From Acidobacteriota bacterium (lineage in GTDB: Bacteria; Acidobacteriota; Thermoanaerobaculia; UBA5066), in NCBI GenBank assembly GCA_029567505.1, contig JAKPXO010000239.1, forward strand, positions 1 through 33,292: a DNA stretch of 33,292 bases, given 5' to 3'. Both the position numbers and the translations under genes were made by a program. Below are positions 10,227-18,453 of this stretch, in pieces. The notes beneath the pieces were generated by a model that was not told the DNA's origin, ran no database searches, and saw nothing but the letters and a program-made list of their open reading frames with translations. Within the stretch, counting starts at the first letter, position 1. Each line of letters opens with the position of its first letter.

Positions 10227-10231
10227 ACCTC

Positions 10232-11884
10232 ATGCGTTCGACGCGACTCGCGCTCGTCGTCCCGATGGCGCTCGCCGCCCTCACCTGCGGCAGCTCGCCG
10301 TCCGAGAGGGAGGTCGTTCCCGTCCCCTCGCGCGCGGCCTCGGCGGGCTGGGACCACGAGTGGGCCCGCGGCGCCGTCTTCTACGAGGTCTTCGTCCGGA
10401 GCTTCCAGGACTCCGACGGCGACGGCATCGGCGACCTGCCGGGCCTGATCTCGCGCCTCGACGACCTCAACGACGGCGACCCGGCGACGACGACCGACCT
10501 CGGCGTCGACGCCCTCTGGCTCATGCCGGTCTTCGAGTCCCCGAGCTACCACGGCTACGACACCACCGACTACCTGAAGATCGAGCCGGACTATGGCACG
10601 AACGCCGACTTCCTGAGGCTCCTCGACGAGGCGCACCGGCGCGGGATGAAGGTCATCGTCGACCTCGTCGTCAACCACAGCAGCTCGCAGCACCCCTGGT
10701 TCGTCGCGGCGTCCTCCTCGCCCGCCTCGCCCTACCGCGACTGGTACGTCTGGAGCGCGACGGACCCGGGCTGGAAGCAGCCCTGGGGCGGCAACACCGG
10801 GACCTGGCACCGGAGCGGCGACGCCTTCCACTACGGCGTCTTCTGGAGCGGGATGCCCGACCTGAACTGGAAGAACGCCAGCTTCCGCGGAGAGATGCGG
10901 CGGATCTCGGCGCTCTGGCTCGAGCGCGGGGTGGACGGATTTCGCCTCGACGCGACGCGCTACCTCGTCGAGACCGGGGCCGGAGGCGGCCAGGCCGACA
11001 CGCCCGAGACGCACGCGGCGCTGAAGGCGTTCGCGGCGCACGTCCGGGGGGTGAAGCCGCAGGCGTTTGTCGTCGGCGAGAACTGGGCCGACACCGCGGT
11101 GATCGCGACGTACTACGGCTCGAAGGAAGTCCCGGGCGGGGACGAGCTCCCGGCGAGCTTCAACTTCCCGCTCTCCGACCTGGTCCTCAAGGCGGTCGCC
11201 TCCGGGAACGCCGCTCCGGTCGCCGCGAAGCTCGAAGAGGTGGCGCGGGTCTACCCGGCCGGCGCGATCGACGCCCCGTTTCTGACGAACCACGACCAGG
11301 TGCGCCTCGCGACGCAGCTCGGCCGGAACGCGGCCCGCCTCCGGAACGCCGCGGCGATCCTCCTGACGCTTCCGGGCGCGCCGTTCCTCTACTACGGAGA
11401 GGAGGTGGGCCTCGAGAACGGGCCGACCGGGGGCGACGAGTCGAAGCGGACGCCGATGCCGTGGGACGCGACGCCCGGCGGCGGTTTCACGACCGGGACT
11501 CCCTGGTTCGCGTTCGCGCCGGGCCGCGAGACGGCGAACGTCGCCGCCCAGCGAAACGACCCCTCCTCGCTCCTCTCCCGCTACCGGAGCCTCATCCGGG
11601 CGCGGACCTCCTCGGAGGCGCTGCGGAAGGGAGAGATCACCCTCCTCTCGGCGAGGTCCGGCGTCACGCCCTTCCTCGCGTTCCTCCGCGCGTCCGCGGG
11701 GGAGACCGTCCTCGTCGTCCACAACCTGTCGGACTCCTTCCAGTCGGCCGGCCCGTTCGCCGTGCCGGGGGGCTCGTTCGAGCGCGTCTTCGCCGATCCG
11801 GGCGCGGCCGACCCGAGCGGCGCCCCCGGGGCGATCCGCGTCTACCTGCCGGGGCGGGGCACGGGGATCTGGCGCGTCCGCTGA
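10232..11884 (+). CDS. GH13 alpha-amylase-family lipoprotein (AmyA-like)
   Basis: The 550-residue protein starts with a lipoprotein signal ending in LTC, Cys19 being the predicted lipidation site, so it should act outside the inner membrane on alpha-glucans. The (beta/alpha)8 domain has the standard motifs [16 protein letters not shown] (nucleophile Asp240), VVGENW (acid/base Glu283) and FLTNHDQ (Asp355). The opening [20 protein letters not shown] and [16 protein letters not shown] closely resemble the lipoprotein amylase of Halothermothrix (subfamily GH13_36) and related oligo-alpha-glucosidases. A small C-terminal beta domain follows from about 465. The exact specificity (amylase versus cyclodextrin or pullulan hydrolase) cannot be read off. 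It may feed maltodextrins to the nearby amylomaltase. Confidence 0.93.
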   Translation: MRSTRLALVVPMALAALTCGSSPSEREVVPVPSRAASAGWDHEWARGAVFYEVFVRSFQDSDGDGIGDLPGLISRLDDLNDGDPATTTDLGVDALWLMPVFESPSYHGYDTTDYLKIEPDYGTNADFLRLLDEAHRRGMKVIVDLVVNHSSSQHPWFVAASSSPASPYRDWYVWSATDPGWKQPWGGNTGTWHRSGDAFHYGVFWSGMPDLNWKNASFRGEMRRISALWLERGVDGFRLDATRYLVETGAGGGQADTPETHAALKAFAAHVRGVKPQAFVVGENWADTAVIATYYGSKEVPGGDELPASFNFPLSDLVLKAVASGNAAPVAAKLEEVARVYPAGAIDAPFLTNHDQVRLATQLGRNAARLRNAAAILLTLPGAPFLYYGEEVGLENGPTGGDESKRTPMPWDATPGGGFTTGTPWFAFAPGRETANVAAQRNDPSSLLSRYRSLIRARTSSEALRKGEITLLSARSGVTPFLAFLRASAGETVLVVHNLSDSFQSAGPFAVPGGSFERVFADPGAADPSGAPGAIRVYLPGRGTGIWRVR

Positions 11885-11886
11885 AG

Positions 11887-11903
11887 CCCCCTCGCGGAGG
11901 GGG
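11887..11903 (+). terminator. Hairpin terminator after the amylase gene
   Basis: CCCCCTC (11887-11893) and GAGGGGG (11897-11903) form a perfect 7-bp stem with a 3-nt loop, beginning 2 nt after the amylase stop. There is no run of T after it, only TCTGGTCT. Confidence 0.5.
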
Positions 11904-11908
11904 TCTGG

Positions 11909-11945
11909 TCTACACTCTACACTCTACACTCTACACTCTGCACTC
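11909..11945 (+). repeat. Heptanucleotide tandem repeat (TACACTC)n
   Basis: TACACTC occurs four times head to tail at 11911-11938, followed by one variant copy TGCACTC (11939-11945) and a degenerating TGCCGGC; a partial TC precedes. It is a short, comparatively AT-rich microsatellite in otherwise GC-rich intergenic DNA. The period of 7 and absence of spacers exclude a CRISPR. Confidence 0.9.
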
Positions 11946-12105
11946 TGCCGGCGTCCCTGTCCCGGCGTCCGGGCTCGAGGGCTCGTCGAGGCGCATGGCG
12001 ATGGGCCGCGTCGCGGGGCCCGGCGTGCGCCGCGGTTTCCTCTGTCCTCGCGGCGGAGGCGGCGCTAACCTGACGGAGACTCGACGACCCGGCGGAGGTG
12101 CTCCG

Positions 12106-13086
12106 ATGACGGACCTGCAGACGACGTGGTTCCTCCTGGTCGGCGTCCTCCTGGTCGGGTACTCGGTGCTCGACGGGATCGACGGTGGGGTCGGGACGCT
12201 CGTCCTCTCGCGGTCGGGCGAGGACGAAACGCGCCGGCGGCGGCTCGCCACGCTCGGCCCGGCGACGCTCGGGAACGAGCTCTGGCTCGTCGGGGGGCTC
12301 GCGGCTCTCTTCGCCGCGTTCCCGCCCGTCCGCGAGGCGGTGGCGTCGGCGTTCGGGGCGCTCCTCGGCGCCCTCGCGCTCGCCTTCGTCCTGCGGGCCG
12401 TGGTGCTCGGCAAGGGACGCGCCTCCGGGGCCGTCGATCGTCCCCGCGACGTCGCGTTCGGAGCGCTGAGCGCCCTGGCCGCGGTCCTTCTCGGACTGAT
12501 GCTGGGGAACGTCCTCCTCGGCCTTCCGCTCGACGAGGCGGGGCGCTTCGCGGGCGCGTTCGGAGACCTCCTGTCGCCGTTCGCGCTCGTCGTCGCCGTC
12601 GAGACCGTCGCCCTCTTCGCACTCCAGGGGGCCTGCTGGCTGAACCTCCGCGTGGGCGAGGGCGAGGACCTCGTCCTGCGCGCCTGGGTGACGGCGGTCG
12701 CGCTCCACGGCCTGACCGGCGTCTTCTCGCTCTTCGCCGCGCCGCACCTCTGGGAGCCGTACCACCACCCGCTCACTTGGATCGCCCCCGTCGTCATGCT
12801 CGCGTCCCTCGTCGCGCTTCCCTACTTCGTGAAGGCGGGGCGGCCGGCCCTGGCGCTCGGGTCCTCCTCGCTCTCGATCGCCGCCCTCTGGGGGATCGTC
12901 GGGCAGGGGCTCTATCCCGCGCTCGTTCCGGCGCGGGGCGGCGCCGGGGAGAGCCTGACGATCGCGCACGCCGCGGCCAGCCCGGACGCGCTCACCTCGC
13001 TGCTCGTCGTCCTGCTCGTCGCCCTCACGCTCGTCGCGGGCTACAGCGCCTTCGTCTTCCTGCGCCTGAGGCGGACCGCGGTCTGA
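12106..13086 (+). CDS. cydB: Cytochrome bd-type quinol oxidase subunit II (CydB-like), without a linked subunit I
   Basis: The 326-residue integral membrane protein has about eight or nine hydrophobic helices and the CydB N-terminal pattern LLVGVLLVGYSVLDGIDGGV, corresponding to the usual LLxGVLLIGFAVxDGFDMGV, then GPATLGNELWLVGG in place of the family's GPVWEGNQVWLV. It is somewhat shorter than typical CydB (about 335-380). In bd oxidases subunit II binds no catalytic heme alone; it forms a heterodimer with CydA, which carries the haem ligands and quinol site. No cydA is adjacent: upstream is the amylase and downstream a converging gene. GGAGG lies 7 nt before the ATG, and TAACCT at 12066-12071 may be a -10. 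Confidence 0.85.
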   Translation: MTDLQTTWFLLVGVLLVGYSVLDGIDGGVGTLVLSRSGEDETRRRRLATLGPATLGNELWLVGGLAALFAAFPPVREAVASAFGALLGALALAFVLRAVVLGKGRASGAVDRPRDVAFGALSALAAVLLGLMLGNVLLGLPLDEAGRFAGAFGDLLSPFALVVAVETVALFALQGACWLNLRVGEGEDLVLRAWVTAVALHGLTGVFSLFAAPHLWEPYHHPLTWIAPVVMLASLVALPYFVKAGRPALALGSSSLSIAALWGIVGQGLYPALVPARGGAGESLTIAHAAASPDALTSLLVVLLVALTLVAGYSAFVFLRLRRTAV

Positions 13087-13137
13087 GAAGGGCGGCGCCT
13101 GTCGGCCGAAAGGGCCGGGCCGCGACCGTCCGGTGCC

Positions 13138-13161
13138 CGCTCGGTCTCGGGCGCCCGAGCG
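13138..13161. terminator. Candidate bidirectional terminator hairpin
   Basis: CGCTCGG (13138-13144) and CCGAGCG (13155-13161) can pair around a 10-nt loop between the converging cydB-like and propeller-cyclase genes. A smaller stem, CGGCC/GGCCG at 13103-13117, lies before it. No T-tract. Confidence 0.3.
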
Positions 13162-13162
13162 T

Positions 13163-16100
13163 TCACCCGATCGTGCCGGACCCTTCCGATGCGGCCGGAG
13201 CGCGGGCCGGGCCGGGCGCCGACACGTCTCCGGTCGGGTCGTCCGGGGAATCGAGGCGGCCCGCCTCGACGCGGTTGCGTCCGTTCCCCTTCGATCGATA
13301 CAACGCCTCGTCGGCCGCGCGGACGAGCGAGGTCCACTCGCGACCCCGACCCGGAATCCCGGTCGCGCACCCGACGCTGATCGTCACGTGTGACGAGACC
13401 GGCGACGCCTCGTGGGCGATCTGCAGGTCTTCCACCGCCGCCCGAATCCTCTCCGCGACGACGACGGCCCCTTCCGCGTCCGTCTCCGAGAGGACGACGA
13501 CGAACTCCTCCCCGCCCCAGCGGGCCGCGAGGTCCCCCGGCCTCCGGGCGCTCGACCTCAGCGCGCGGGCGACACCGCGCAGGCACTCGTCGCCGGCCGG
13601 ATGGCCGTACCGGTCGTTGAAGGCCTTGAAGCAGTCCACGTCCACCATGAGAAGCGAGAACGAGAGGCCGTTCCGGACGGCGCGGCCCCACTCCCGATCC
13701 AGGAACTGCTCCAGTGCCCGGCGATTGGCGATCTCCGTGAGCCTGTCCGTCAGGGAGAGCTGCGCCAGCTCCAGATTCGCCCTTTCCAGGTCTCGCGTGC
13801 GCTCGTCGACGAGGCGGGTCAGCTCCCGCTCCCGGACCTTCATCCGACGGACGCGCAGCCGATGGCCTCCCACCGCGGACGCGACCACTCCGAGGACACA
13901 GAGGGCGTAGAACGGAATCGTCTGCGTGAAACGAGGCAGAACCTCGAAGGCGAAGGACGCCCCGGCCGGGTTCCACCCGCCCTCGCCGTCGCTGGCGACC
14001 ACCCGGAACGTGTAGGCGCCGGGAGGGAGGTTCGTGTAGATCGCCTCGGGGTCCTGGTTCGTCGGGTGCCATCTCTCGTCGAAACCCTCGAGGCGGTATC
14101 GGTAGCGGGTCTTCCGAGGCTCGAGGTAGTCCAGGGCGACGAAGCCGAAGCGCAGGCGACGCTTCCCCGACGGGAGCCGGACCGATCCCGCTCGGGCGAT
14201 CTCGATCCGCTCTTCGTCCAGATCGACCGTCTCGATCACGACCGGCGGCGGGGGCCTGCGGAATCCTTTCGTGTCGGGGCGGTAGGCGGCGACTCCTCGC
14301 GTCGTCGGGAAGAGGACCGTCCCGTCGGGCCGCCGACAGGCGGCCGGGAAACCGCCGTTGCACTCCGCTCCGGGCATGCCGTCGGCCTCGTCGTACTGGA
14401 CGCCGACGTCCCGGAGCGCGCTTCCGCTCCTCAGCTCCGCGATGGCGCTCTCGGGGACGCGGAAGACACCCTGGTTCGACGTGAACCAGAGGCTTCCGAC
14501 GCCGTCGTCCACGATGCCGTAGATGTTTCCCGTATAGGCTTCGTCCTTCGCGGCCGGTCCGATGCGAGTCCCGGTCAGGCTCACGAGGCCGGCGTTCGTC
14601 CCGAGAAGCAGCTCCCCGTCCTTCTCCCAGATGCAGTAGACGTAGGGGGGCAGGGTGCCGTTCGTCGCCGTGACGCGACGGAACTGCCCGTTCTCCCGGA
14701 CGTGGAGCCCGTCGCCGTAGGTTCCGATCCAGAGCCGGCCGTCGGGGTCCTCCCGCATCGTCACGATGCCCTTGTCGGCGACGCCCCGATGGGTCCGGGC
14801 ACGTGACGGGTCGCCCCCATTCCAGACGTGCACGTCGCCGGAATCGAGGCCGATCCAGAGGTCTCCCCGGCGGTCGACGAAGACGCATCGGACGAAGGGG
14901 GCGAGGAGGCCGTCCGCGAGGCCGAAACGCGTGATCGATCCACCCGCGATCCTGTTCAGCCCGTTCAGCGTGCCGACCCAGATCGCGCCGTCGCGGGTCT
15001 GGGCGATCGACCGCACGTAGTTGTTGGAGAGTCCTGCCGAGGTGTCGAAGCAGTCGATGCGTCCGTCCTTCTCCCGGCACGCTCCGCCGCCGTAGGTTCC
15101 GATCCAGAGGGCGCCGTCGGAGGAGGGAAGGAGCGCCCGGACGAACCGCGCCGAGAGGCCCTCCTTCTCCGTGATCGGGGTGAACCTGCTGTCTCGAAGC
15201 CGGTGCACCCCCACGGTCGACGTCCCGATCCAGATGCTCCCGTCCCGGTCCTCGTATCCCGTCAGGGAAAGGTCGTCGTCGAGCCCTTCGCGCGTCGTCA
15301 GCGTGAAGACGCGTCCCTCGAAGATGCGAAGGACGCCCGCGATCGTTCCCGCCCAGACGTTCCCGTCGCGGTCCTGAAGGAGCCACTGGACCTCCTCGAC
15401 GTCCCACGACTGGTCAGGCGAGGCTCCGGCGACGCGGACCAGGCCGAGCGGTGACATCCCGAGCCAGCGCCCACCCTCGCGGTCGGCCAGGATCGCGGTG
15501 ACGTTGCGACCACGGAGCGGCAGAGACGGCGAGATGTCCCGGAGGGCCCCCGCGCGAAGCTCGAGGACGCCGGCGTGGGCCGTCCCGATCCAGAGGACTC
15601 CACGCTCCACCTCGCAGATCGCGTTGACCGCGATTCCCCGGAGCTCCGGGACGGAGGAGATTCTGGGCTCGCCGTCCCGCCCGAGCTCGATCCGGGCGAG
15701 GCCGCCGCTCGTCCCGACCCAGATTCGCCCTTCGCGGTCGAGACGGAGGGCGTTGACCGAGTCGGCCGGCAGACCGTCCTTCGTCGAGTAGACCGACCAC
15801 GTGCCGTCCCTGAGGCGGGCGACGCCGGAGCCGTACGTCCCGACCCAGAGGTCCGCGCCGCGATCCTCGAGGAGCGAGCGAACGTCCGGAAACCTCTCGC
15901 CGGCGGGGTGCTCGATGGCGATTCGCGTGAACCGAAGCCCGTTGAATCGAGCCAGCCCCTCCTGGGTCCCCAGCCACAGGTAGCCGTCGCGCCGCTGGAG
16001 GAACGCGCGGACGGAGTTGAGGGGGAGGCCGTCGCGCGTCCTCCAATGATCGAGCGGATACTGCGTGATGGCCTTGCGGGGATCGAGCGCCTCGAGGGAG

Positions 16101-16186
16101 GAGGCCGACAAGAGGGCGATCAGCCCACCCGCCGCGAGCCATCGGCTTCCGCGGCACGTCCGGGCCTCTCGGGCGCCTTTCCTCAC
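13163..16186 (-). CDS. Periplasmic beta-propeller / Y_Y_Y / GGDEF diguanylate cyclase
   Basis: The 1007-residue sensor enzyme has a signal peptide, then about 600 residues of two-component-regulator propeller repeats, recognisable from recurring phrases such as DGYLWLGTQEGLARF, EGRIWVGTSGGLARI and DGSIWIGTSTVGVHRL. A Y_Y_Y domain (678-752, YRYRLEGFDERW), one transmembrane helix (about 757-777), a short coiled coil (about 780-810) and a GGDEF domain follow. The active site is GGEEF at 891-895 with an I-site RPGD at 882-885, so cyclic di-GMP synthesis with product inhibition is expected. The periplasmic part is like the sensors of Bacteroidetes hybrid two-component systems, here coupled to a cyclase instead of a kinase. 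The start is a GTG; the ligand is unknown. Confidence 0.93.
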   Translation of the reverse strand: MRKGAREARTCRGSRWLAAGGLIALLSASSLEALDPRKAITQYPLDHWRTRDGLPLNSVRAFLQRRDGYLWLGTQEGLARFNGLRFTRIAIEHPAGERFPDVRSLLEDRGADLWVGTYGSGVARLRDGTWSVYSTKDGLPADSVNALRLDREGRIWVGTSGGLARIELGRDGEPRISSVPELRGIAVNAICEVERGVLWIGTAHAGVLELRAGALRDISPSLPLRGRNVTAILADREGGRWLGMSPLGLVRVAGASPDQSWDVEEVQWLLQDRDGNVWAGTIAGVLRIFEGRVFTLTTREGLDDDLSLTGYEDRDGSIWIGTSTVGVHRLRDSRFTPITEKEGLSARFVRALLPSSDGALWIGTYGGGACREKDGRIDCFDTSAGLSNNYVRSIAQTRDGAIWVGTLNGLNRIAGGSITRFGLADGLLAPFVRCVFVDRRGDLWIGLDSGDVHVWNGGDPSRARTHRGVADKGIVTMREDPDGRLWIGTYGDGLHVRENGQFRRVTATNGTLPPYVYCIWEKDGELLLGTNAGLVSLTGTRIGPAAKDEAYTGNIYGIVDDGVGSLWFTSNQGVFRVPESAIAELRSGSALRDVGVQYDEADGMPGAECNGGFPAACRRPDGTVLFPTTRGVAAYRPDTKGFRRPPPPVVIETVDLDEERIEIARAGSVRLPSGKRRLRFGFVALDYLEPRKTRYRYRLEGFDERWHPTNQDPEAIYTNLPPGAYTFRVVASDGEGGWNPAGASFAFEVLPRFTQTIPFYALCVLGVVASAVGGHRLRVRRMKVRERELTRLVDERTRDLERANLELAQLSLTDRLTEIANRRALEQFLDREWGRAVRNGLSFSLLMVDVDCFKAFNDRYGHPAGDECLRGVARALRSSARRPGDLAARWGGEEFVVVLSETDAEGAVVVAERIRAAVEDLQIAHEASPVSSHVTISVGCATGIPGRGREWTSLVRAADEALYRSKGNGRNRVEAGRLDSPDDPTGDVSAPGPARAPAASEGSGTIG

Positions 16187-16511
16187 TCCCGGCTGCGCTC
16201 CTCCCGCCCATCGTAGCCTCGACCCGTCCGTCGGGGCAGCCTCTTCCGGTGCGCCGGGCGGTCGCCCTCGTCCGCCGGGGCCCCGCGATCAGCGCACGCC
16301 GGACGTCGGGACGCACGACCCGACGTTCGTCGCCGCGGCGACGATCGTCGCGCAGGCCGCGAGCGGCTTCTCGCCGGTGATCCGCTCCACGACGGCATCG
16401 GCTCTCTCGAGGCCGTCCTCGGCGGGCGGGGAGCTCCACCGCGTCCGCCCGCCCGGGCCCGGCACGGCGTCCCGGGTAAAGGAGCGATCGGCCGCGTGGA
16501 ACGTCGCCCGG
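16187..16511. other. 325-bp intergenic stretch rich in hairpins
   Basis: No convincing gene is present. It holds three strong inverted repeats: ACGTCGGG/CCCGACGT (16303-16326, 8-nt loop), a perfect 18-nt palindrome (16327-16344), and GGCGGGCGG/CCGCCCGCC (16421-16453, 15-nt loop). The last lies about 60 nt beyond the endonuclease IV stop on the minus strand and could end that transcript. The region separates two minus-strand genes, so it should also hold the promoter of the propeller cyclase. Confidence 0.5.
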
Positions 16512-17399
16512 TTACCCCGTGCTCTTCCGTCGCGCGAGCCGGCGGAGGGCCGCGAGACCCTCGCGGTCCCACTTCCCCTCCTCGTCCTTCGGGGTCTCGA
16601 GGATCTTCGGGACATCCTCGAAGGCGGGCTCGGTCATCAGGTTCGCGAAGCCCTTCGCGCCGATCGTTCCGTGGCCGATCCGCTCGTGGCGGTCGACACG
16701 GCAGCCGCGCTCCTTCTTCGAGTCGTTCGCATGAATCACCTTCACGAGGCCGAGGCCGCAGGCGGCGTCGAGCGCGTCGAGCGTCCTCCTCCAGCCTTCC
16801 TTCGAGACGACGTCGTAGCCGGCGGCGTGGACGTGGCACGTGTCGAGGCAGAGGGCGAGGCGCGGGCGGCTGTCGGCGCGGGCGAGGATCCCCGCGAGGT
16901 GGGCGAAGTCGTGGCCGAGACAGGCCCCCTGCCCGGCGGCCGTCTCGAGGAGGACGGTGGTTCCCGAAGCCGGGCTCTTCGCCGCCGCCTCGTCGAGGCC
17001 GCGGGCGATCCGGTCGAGGCCGACCTCCTCGCCGTCGCCGCCGTGCGAGCCGGGATGGAGGACGAGGTACGGGATGCCGTGCGCGTCGCAGCGCTCGATC
17101 TCGTCGACGAGCGCCTCGACGGAGCGGGTCCTCACGAGCGGGTCGGGGGAGGCGAGGTTGATGAGGTAGGCCGAATGGGAGACGAGCGGCGCGAGGCCGG
17201 CGTCGGCCGCGGCCTTCCGGAACGCGGCGGCTTCTCCGGCGACGACGGCCTTGCCGCCCCATTGGTTCGAGTTCTTCGTGAAGACCTGGAGCGTCCGGCA
17301 GCCGGCGTCGACCGCCCTCTCGACCGCCCGGACGAGGCCGCCCGCGGCGCTCATGTGAGCGCCGACCAGGGGGCCCGTCCCGGCGGGGCGGCGCGTCAA
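16512..17399 (-). CDS. nfo: Endonuclease IV (AP endonuclease)
   Basis: The 295-residue enzyme cleaves DNA 5' to abasic sites in base-excision repair, using a three-zinc centre. All ligand motifs are present in order: SHSAYL (His75), VLHPGSH (His115), LLETAAGQG (Glu152), CLDTCHVHAAGYD (Asp186, His189), IHANDS (His223), DRHERIGHG (Asp236, His238) and ILETP (Glu268). The only start leaving the first strand GPLVGAHMSAAGG intact is the TTG at 17399, which overlaps the upstream PHP gene's TGA by 4 bp; the ATG inside GAHMS would truncate the fold. A GGAGG lies almost directly before the TTG. Translational coupling to the PHP gene is likely. Confidence 0.95.
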   Translation of the reverse strand: MTRRPAGTGPLVGAHMSAAGGLVRAVERAVDAGCRTLQVFTKNSNQWGGKAVVAGEAAAFRKAAADAGLAPLVSHSAYLINLASPDPLVRTRSVEALVDEIERCDAHGIPYLVLHPGSHGGDGEEVGLDRIARGLDEAAAKSPASGTTVLLETAAGQGACLGHDFAHLAGILARADSRPRLALCLDTCHVHAAGYDVVSKEGWRRTLDALDAACGLGLVKVIHANDSKKERGCRVDRHERIGHGTIGAKGFANLMTEPAFEDVPKILETPKDEEGKWDREGLAALRRLARRKSTG

Positions 17400-18388
17400 C
17401 CCTCCCTCGGCCGCGCGAGCCCGGTCCGCGCGAAGCGCCTCGAGAGGTTCTTCGAGAGGGCGACCTGCTTGACGTAGTTGAGGCTGAGGACGGCGGCGGG
17501 GAAGCCCGTCGCGAAGATCGGGAGCGAGGCGATCGAGAAGAAGAGGTGCTGCGCCTTCTCGCGGGGCGTGTAGTCCGGGTTGCGGAGCTTCGTCACCTCC
17601 CGGTAGTGCTTCCCGATGCTCCGGTAGACGTCGCCGAGGACGTTCGTGAAGCCCATCTCCGAGCCCCAGGAAAGGCATTCGCCGCGACGGATCGAGGCCA
17701 GGAACTCCTTCCAGGTCTTCCCCGGGGCCATCGTGAAGACGGAGGCGATCGGAGGGTAGGTGTGCGCGTCGGAGCCCCCGACGAGGGCGAGGCTCCCCCT
17801 CTTCTCCTTCGCCACGAGCAGGAGGTCCTCGACGAGCGCGTTGTGCTGGTAGGCCATCGACCCGTTCTTCACCTCGAAGACGTCGAAGAGGGAGAGCATC
17901 GTCTCGAAGAAGACCTCGGGGGCCTGACGCATCCGGTACGACTGGAAGAGGTGGTTCGCCGAGAAGAGGAGGTCCTCGGCCCGGAGGTACTCGACGAGGT
18001 CGAAGATGCTCTTCCGCTTCCGGTCGATGACGGCATGCTGCTGGCGGGTCAGGTCGAAGACGTTCACGTGGATCCGATGGCCCGTCTTCGGGAACCAGGT
18101 CTCGACCTCCACGGAGACGAAAAAGTCGGTCAGGTCGGGGTGGCGGTCCTGGAACCTCAGGCACCCCTCCACGGTGTCGTGGTCGGAGAAGGTGACGAAA
18201 TCCATCCCGCGGGCCTTCGCGAGGCGGTAGACCTCCTCCGGATCGTTGTAGGAATCGTGGCTGTTGGCCGCCTTGAAGTACTTGAAAATGGAAGCGTTGG
18301 TGTGGACGTGGAGGTCCGCGCGGGAAAGCGGGAGCTCCGGCGTCGCCGCCGGGCCGCGGGATCTCGTCACTCGAGGGGTCTCGGCCAT
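17396..18388 (-). CDS. PHP-domain metal-dependent phosphoesterase
   Basis: The 330-residue protein has the full PHP set of metal ligands: DLHVHT (His27, His29), FSDHDT (Asp69, His70), VSVEVET (Glu94 or Glu96), IHVNVFD (His107), SANHLF (His146) and GGSDAHT (Asp207, His209). PHP proteins hydrolyse phosphoesters such as nucleotides, nucleoside 3',5'-bisphosphates or histidinol phosphate. The C-terminal 60 residues contain an amphipathic-to-hydrophobic stretch (about 280-310, LFFSIASLPIFATGFPAAVL) that may attach it to the membrane. It is not polymerase-associated. It overlaps nfo by 4 bp, but a direct repair role is only suggested by that linkage. ATG at 18388, GAGGAG 11 nt upstream. Confidence 0.88.
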   Translation of the reverse strand: MAETPRVTRSRGPAATPELPLSRADLHVHTNASIFKYFKAANSHDSYNDPEEVYRLAKARGMDFVTFSDHDTVEGCLRFQDRHPDLTDFFVSVEVETWFPKTGHRIHVNVFDLTRQQHAVIDRKRKSIFDLVEYLRAEDLLFSANHLFQSYRMRQAPEVFFETMLSLFDVFEVKNGSMAYQHNALVEDLLLVAKEKRGSLALVGGSDAHTYPPIASVFTMAPGKTWKEFLASIRRGECLSWGSEMGFTNVLGDVYRSIGKHYREVTKLRNPDYTPREKAQHLFFSIASLPIFATGFPAAVLSLNYVKQVALSKNLSRRFARTGLARPREG

Positions 18389-18439
18389 GGAGACGGAGTC
18401 TCCTCGTCCCGGGAATCGGGGTCAAGGCACGCCCCCTGC

Positions 18440-18445
18440 TAAAGT
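18440..18445 (+). promoter_or_regulatory. Candidate -10 element for the PASTA gene
   Basis: TAAAGT ends 8 nt before the ATG at 18454 and there is no Shine-Dalgarno sequence between them. If used, the transcript would be nearly leaderless. No clear -35 box. Confidence 0.35.
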
Positions 18446-18453
18446 CCGCGCGA

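Noticed and set aside
11909-11945. Possible CRISPR-like array
   Set aside because: The unit is 7 nt with no spacers and no cas genes nearby; it is a microsatellite.
16289-16615. 108-residue minus-strand reading frame overlapping the end of nfo, with a protein-like tail (VVERITGEKPLAACATIVAAATNVGSC)
   Set aside because: No ribosome site before any start, most of the N-terminal half overlaps nfo, and the region is full of inverted repeats. It is more likely a chance frame in GC-rich DNA, or at best a gene remnant.
17396-18388. Histidinol phosphatase or DNA polymerase PHP domain
   Set aside because: There are no histidine biosynthesis genes nearby and no polymerase domains; the PHP motifs alone do not fix the substrate.
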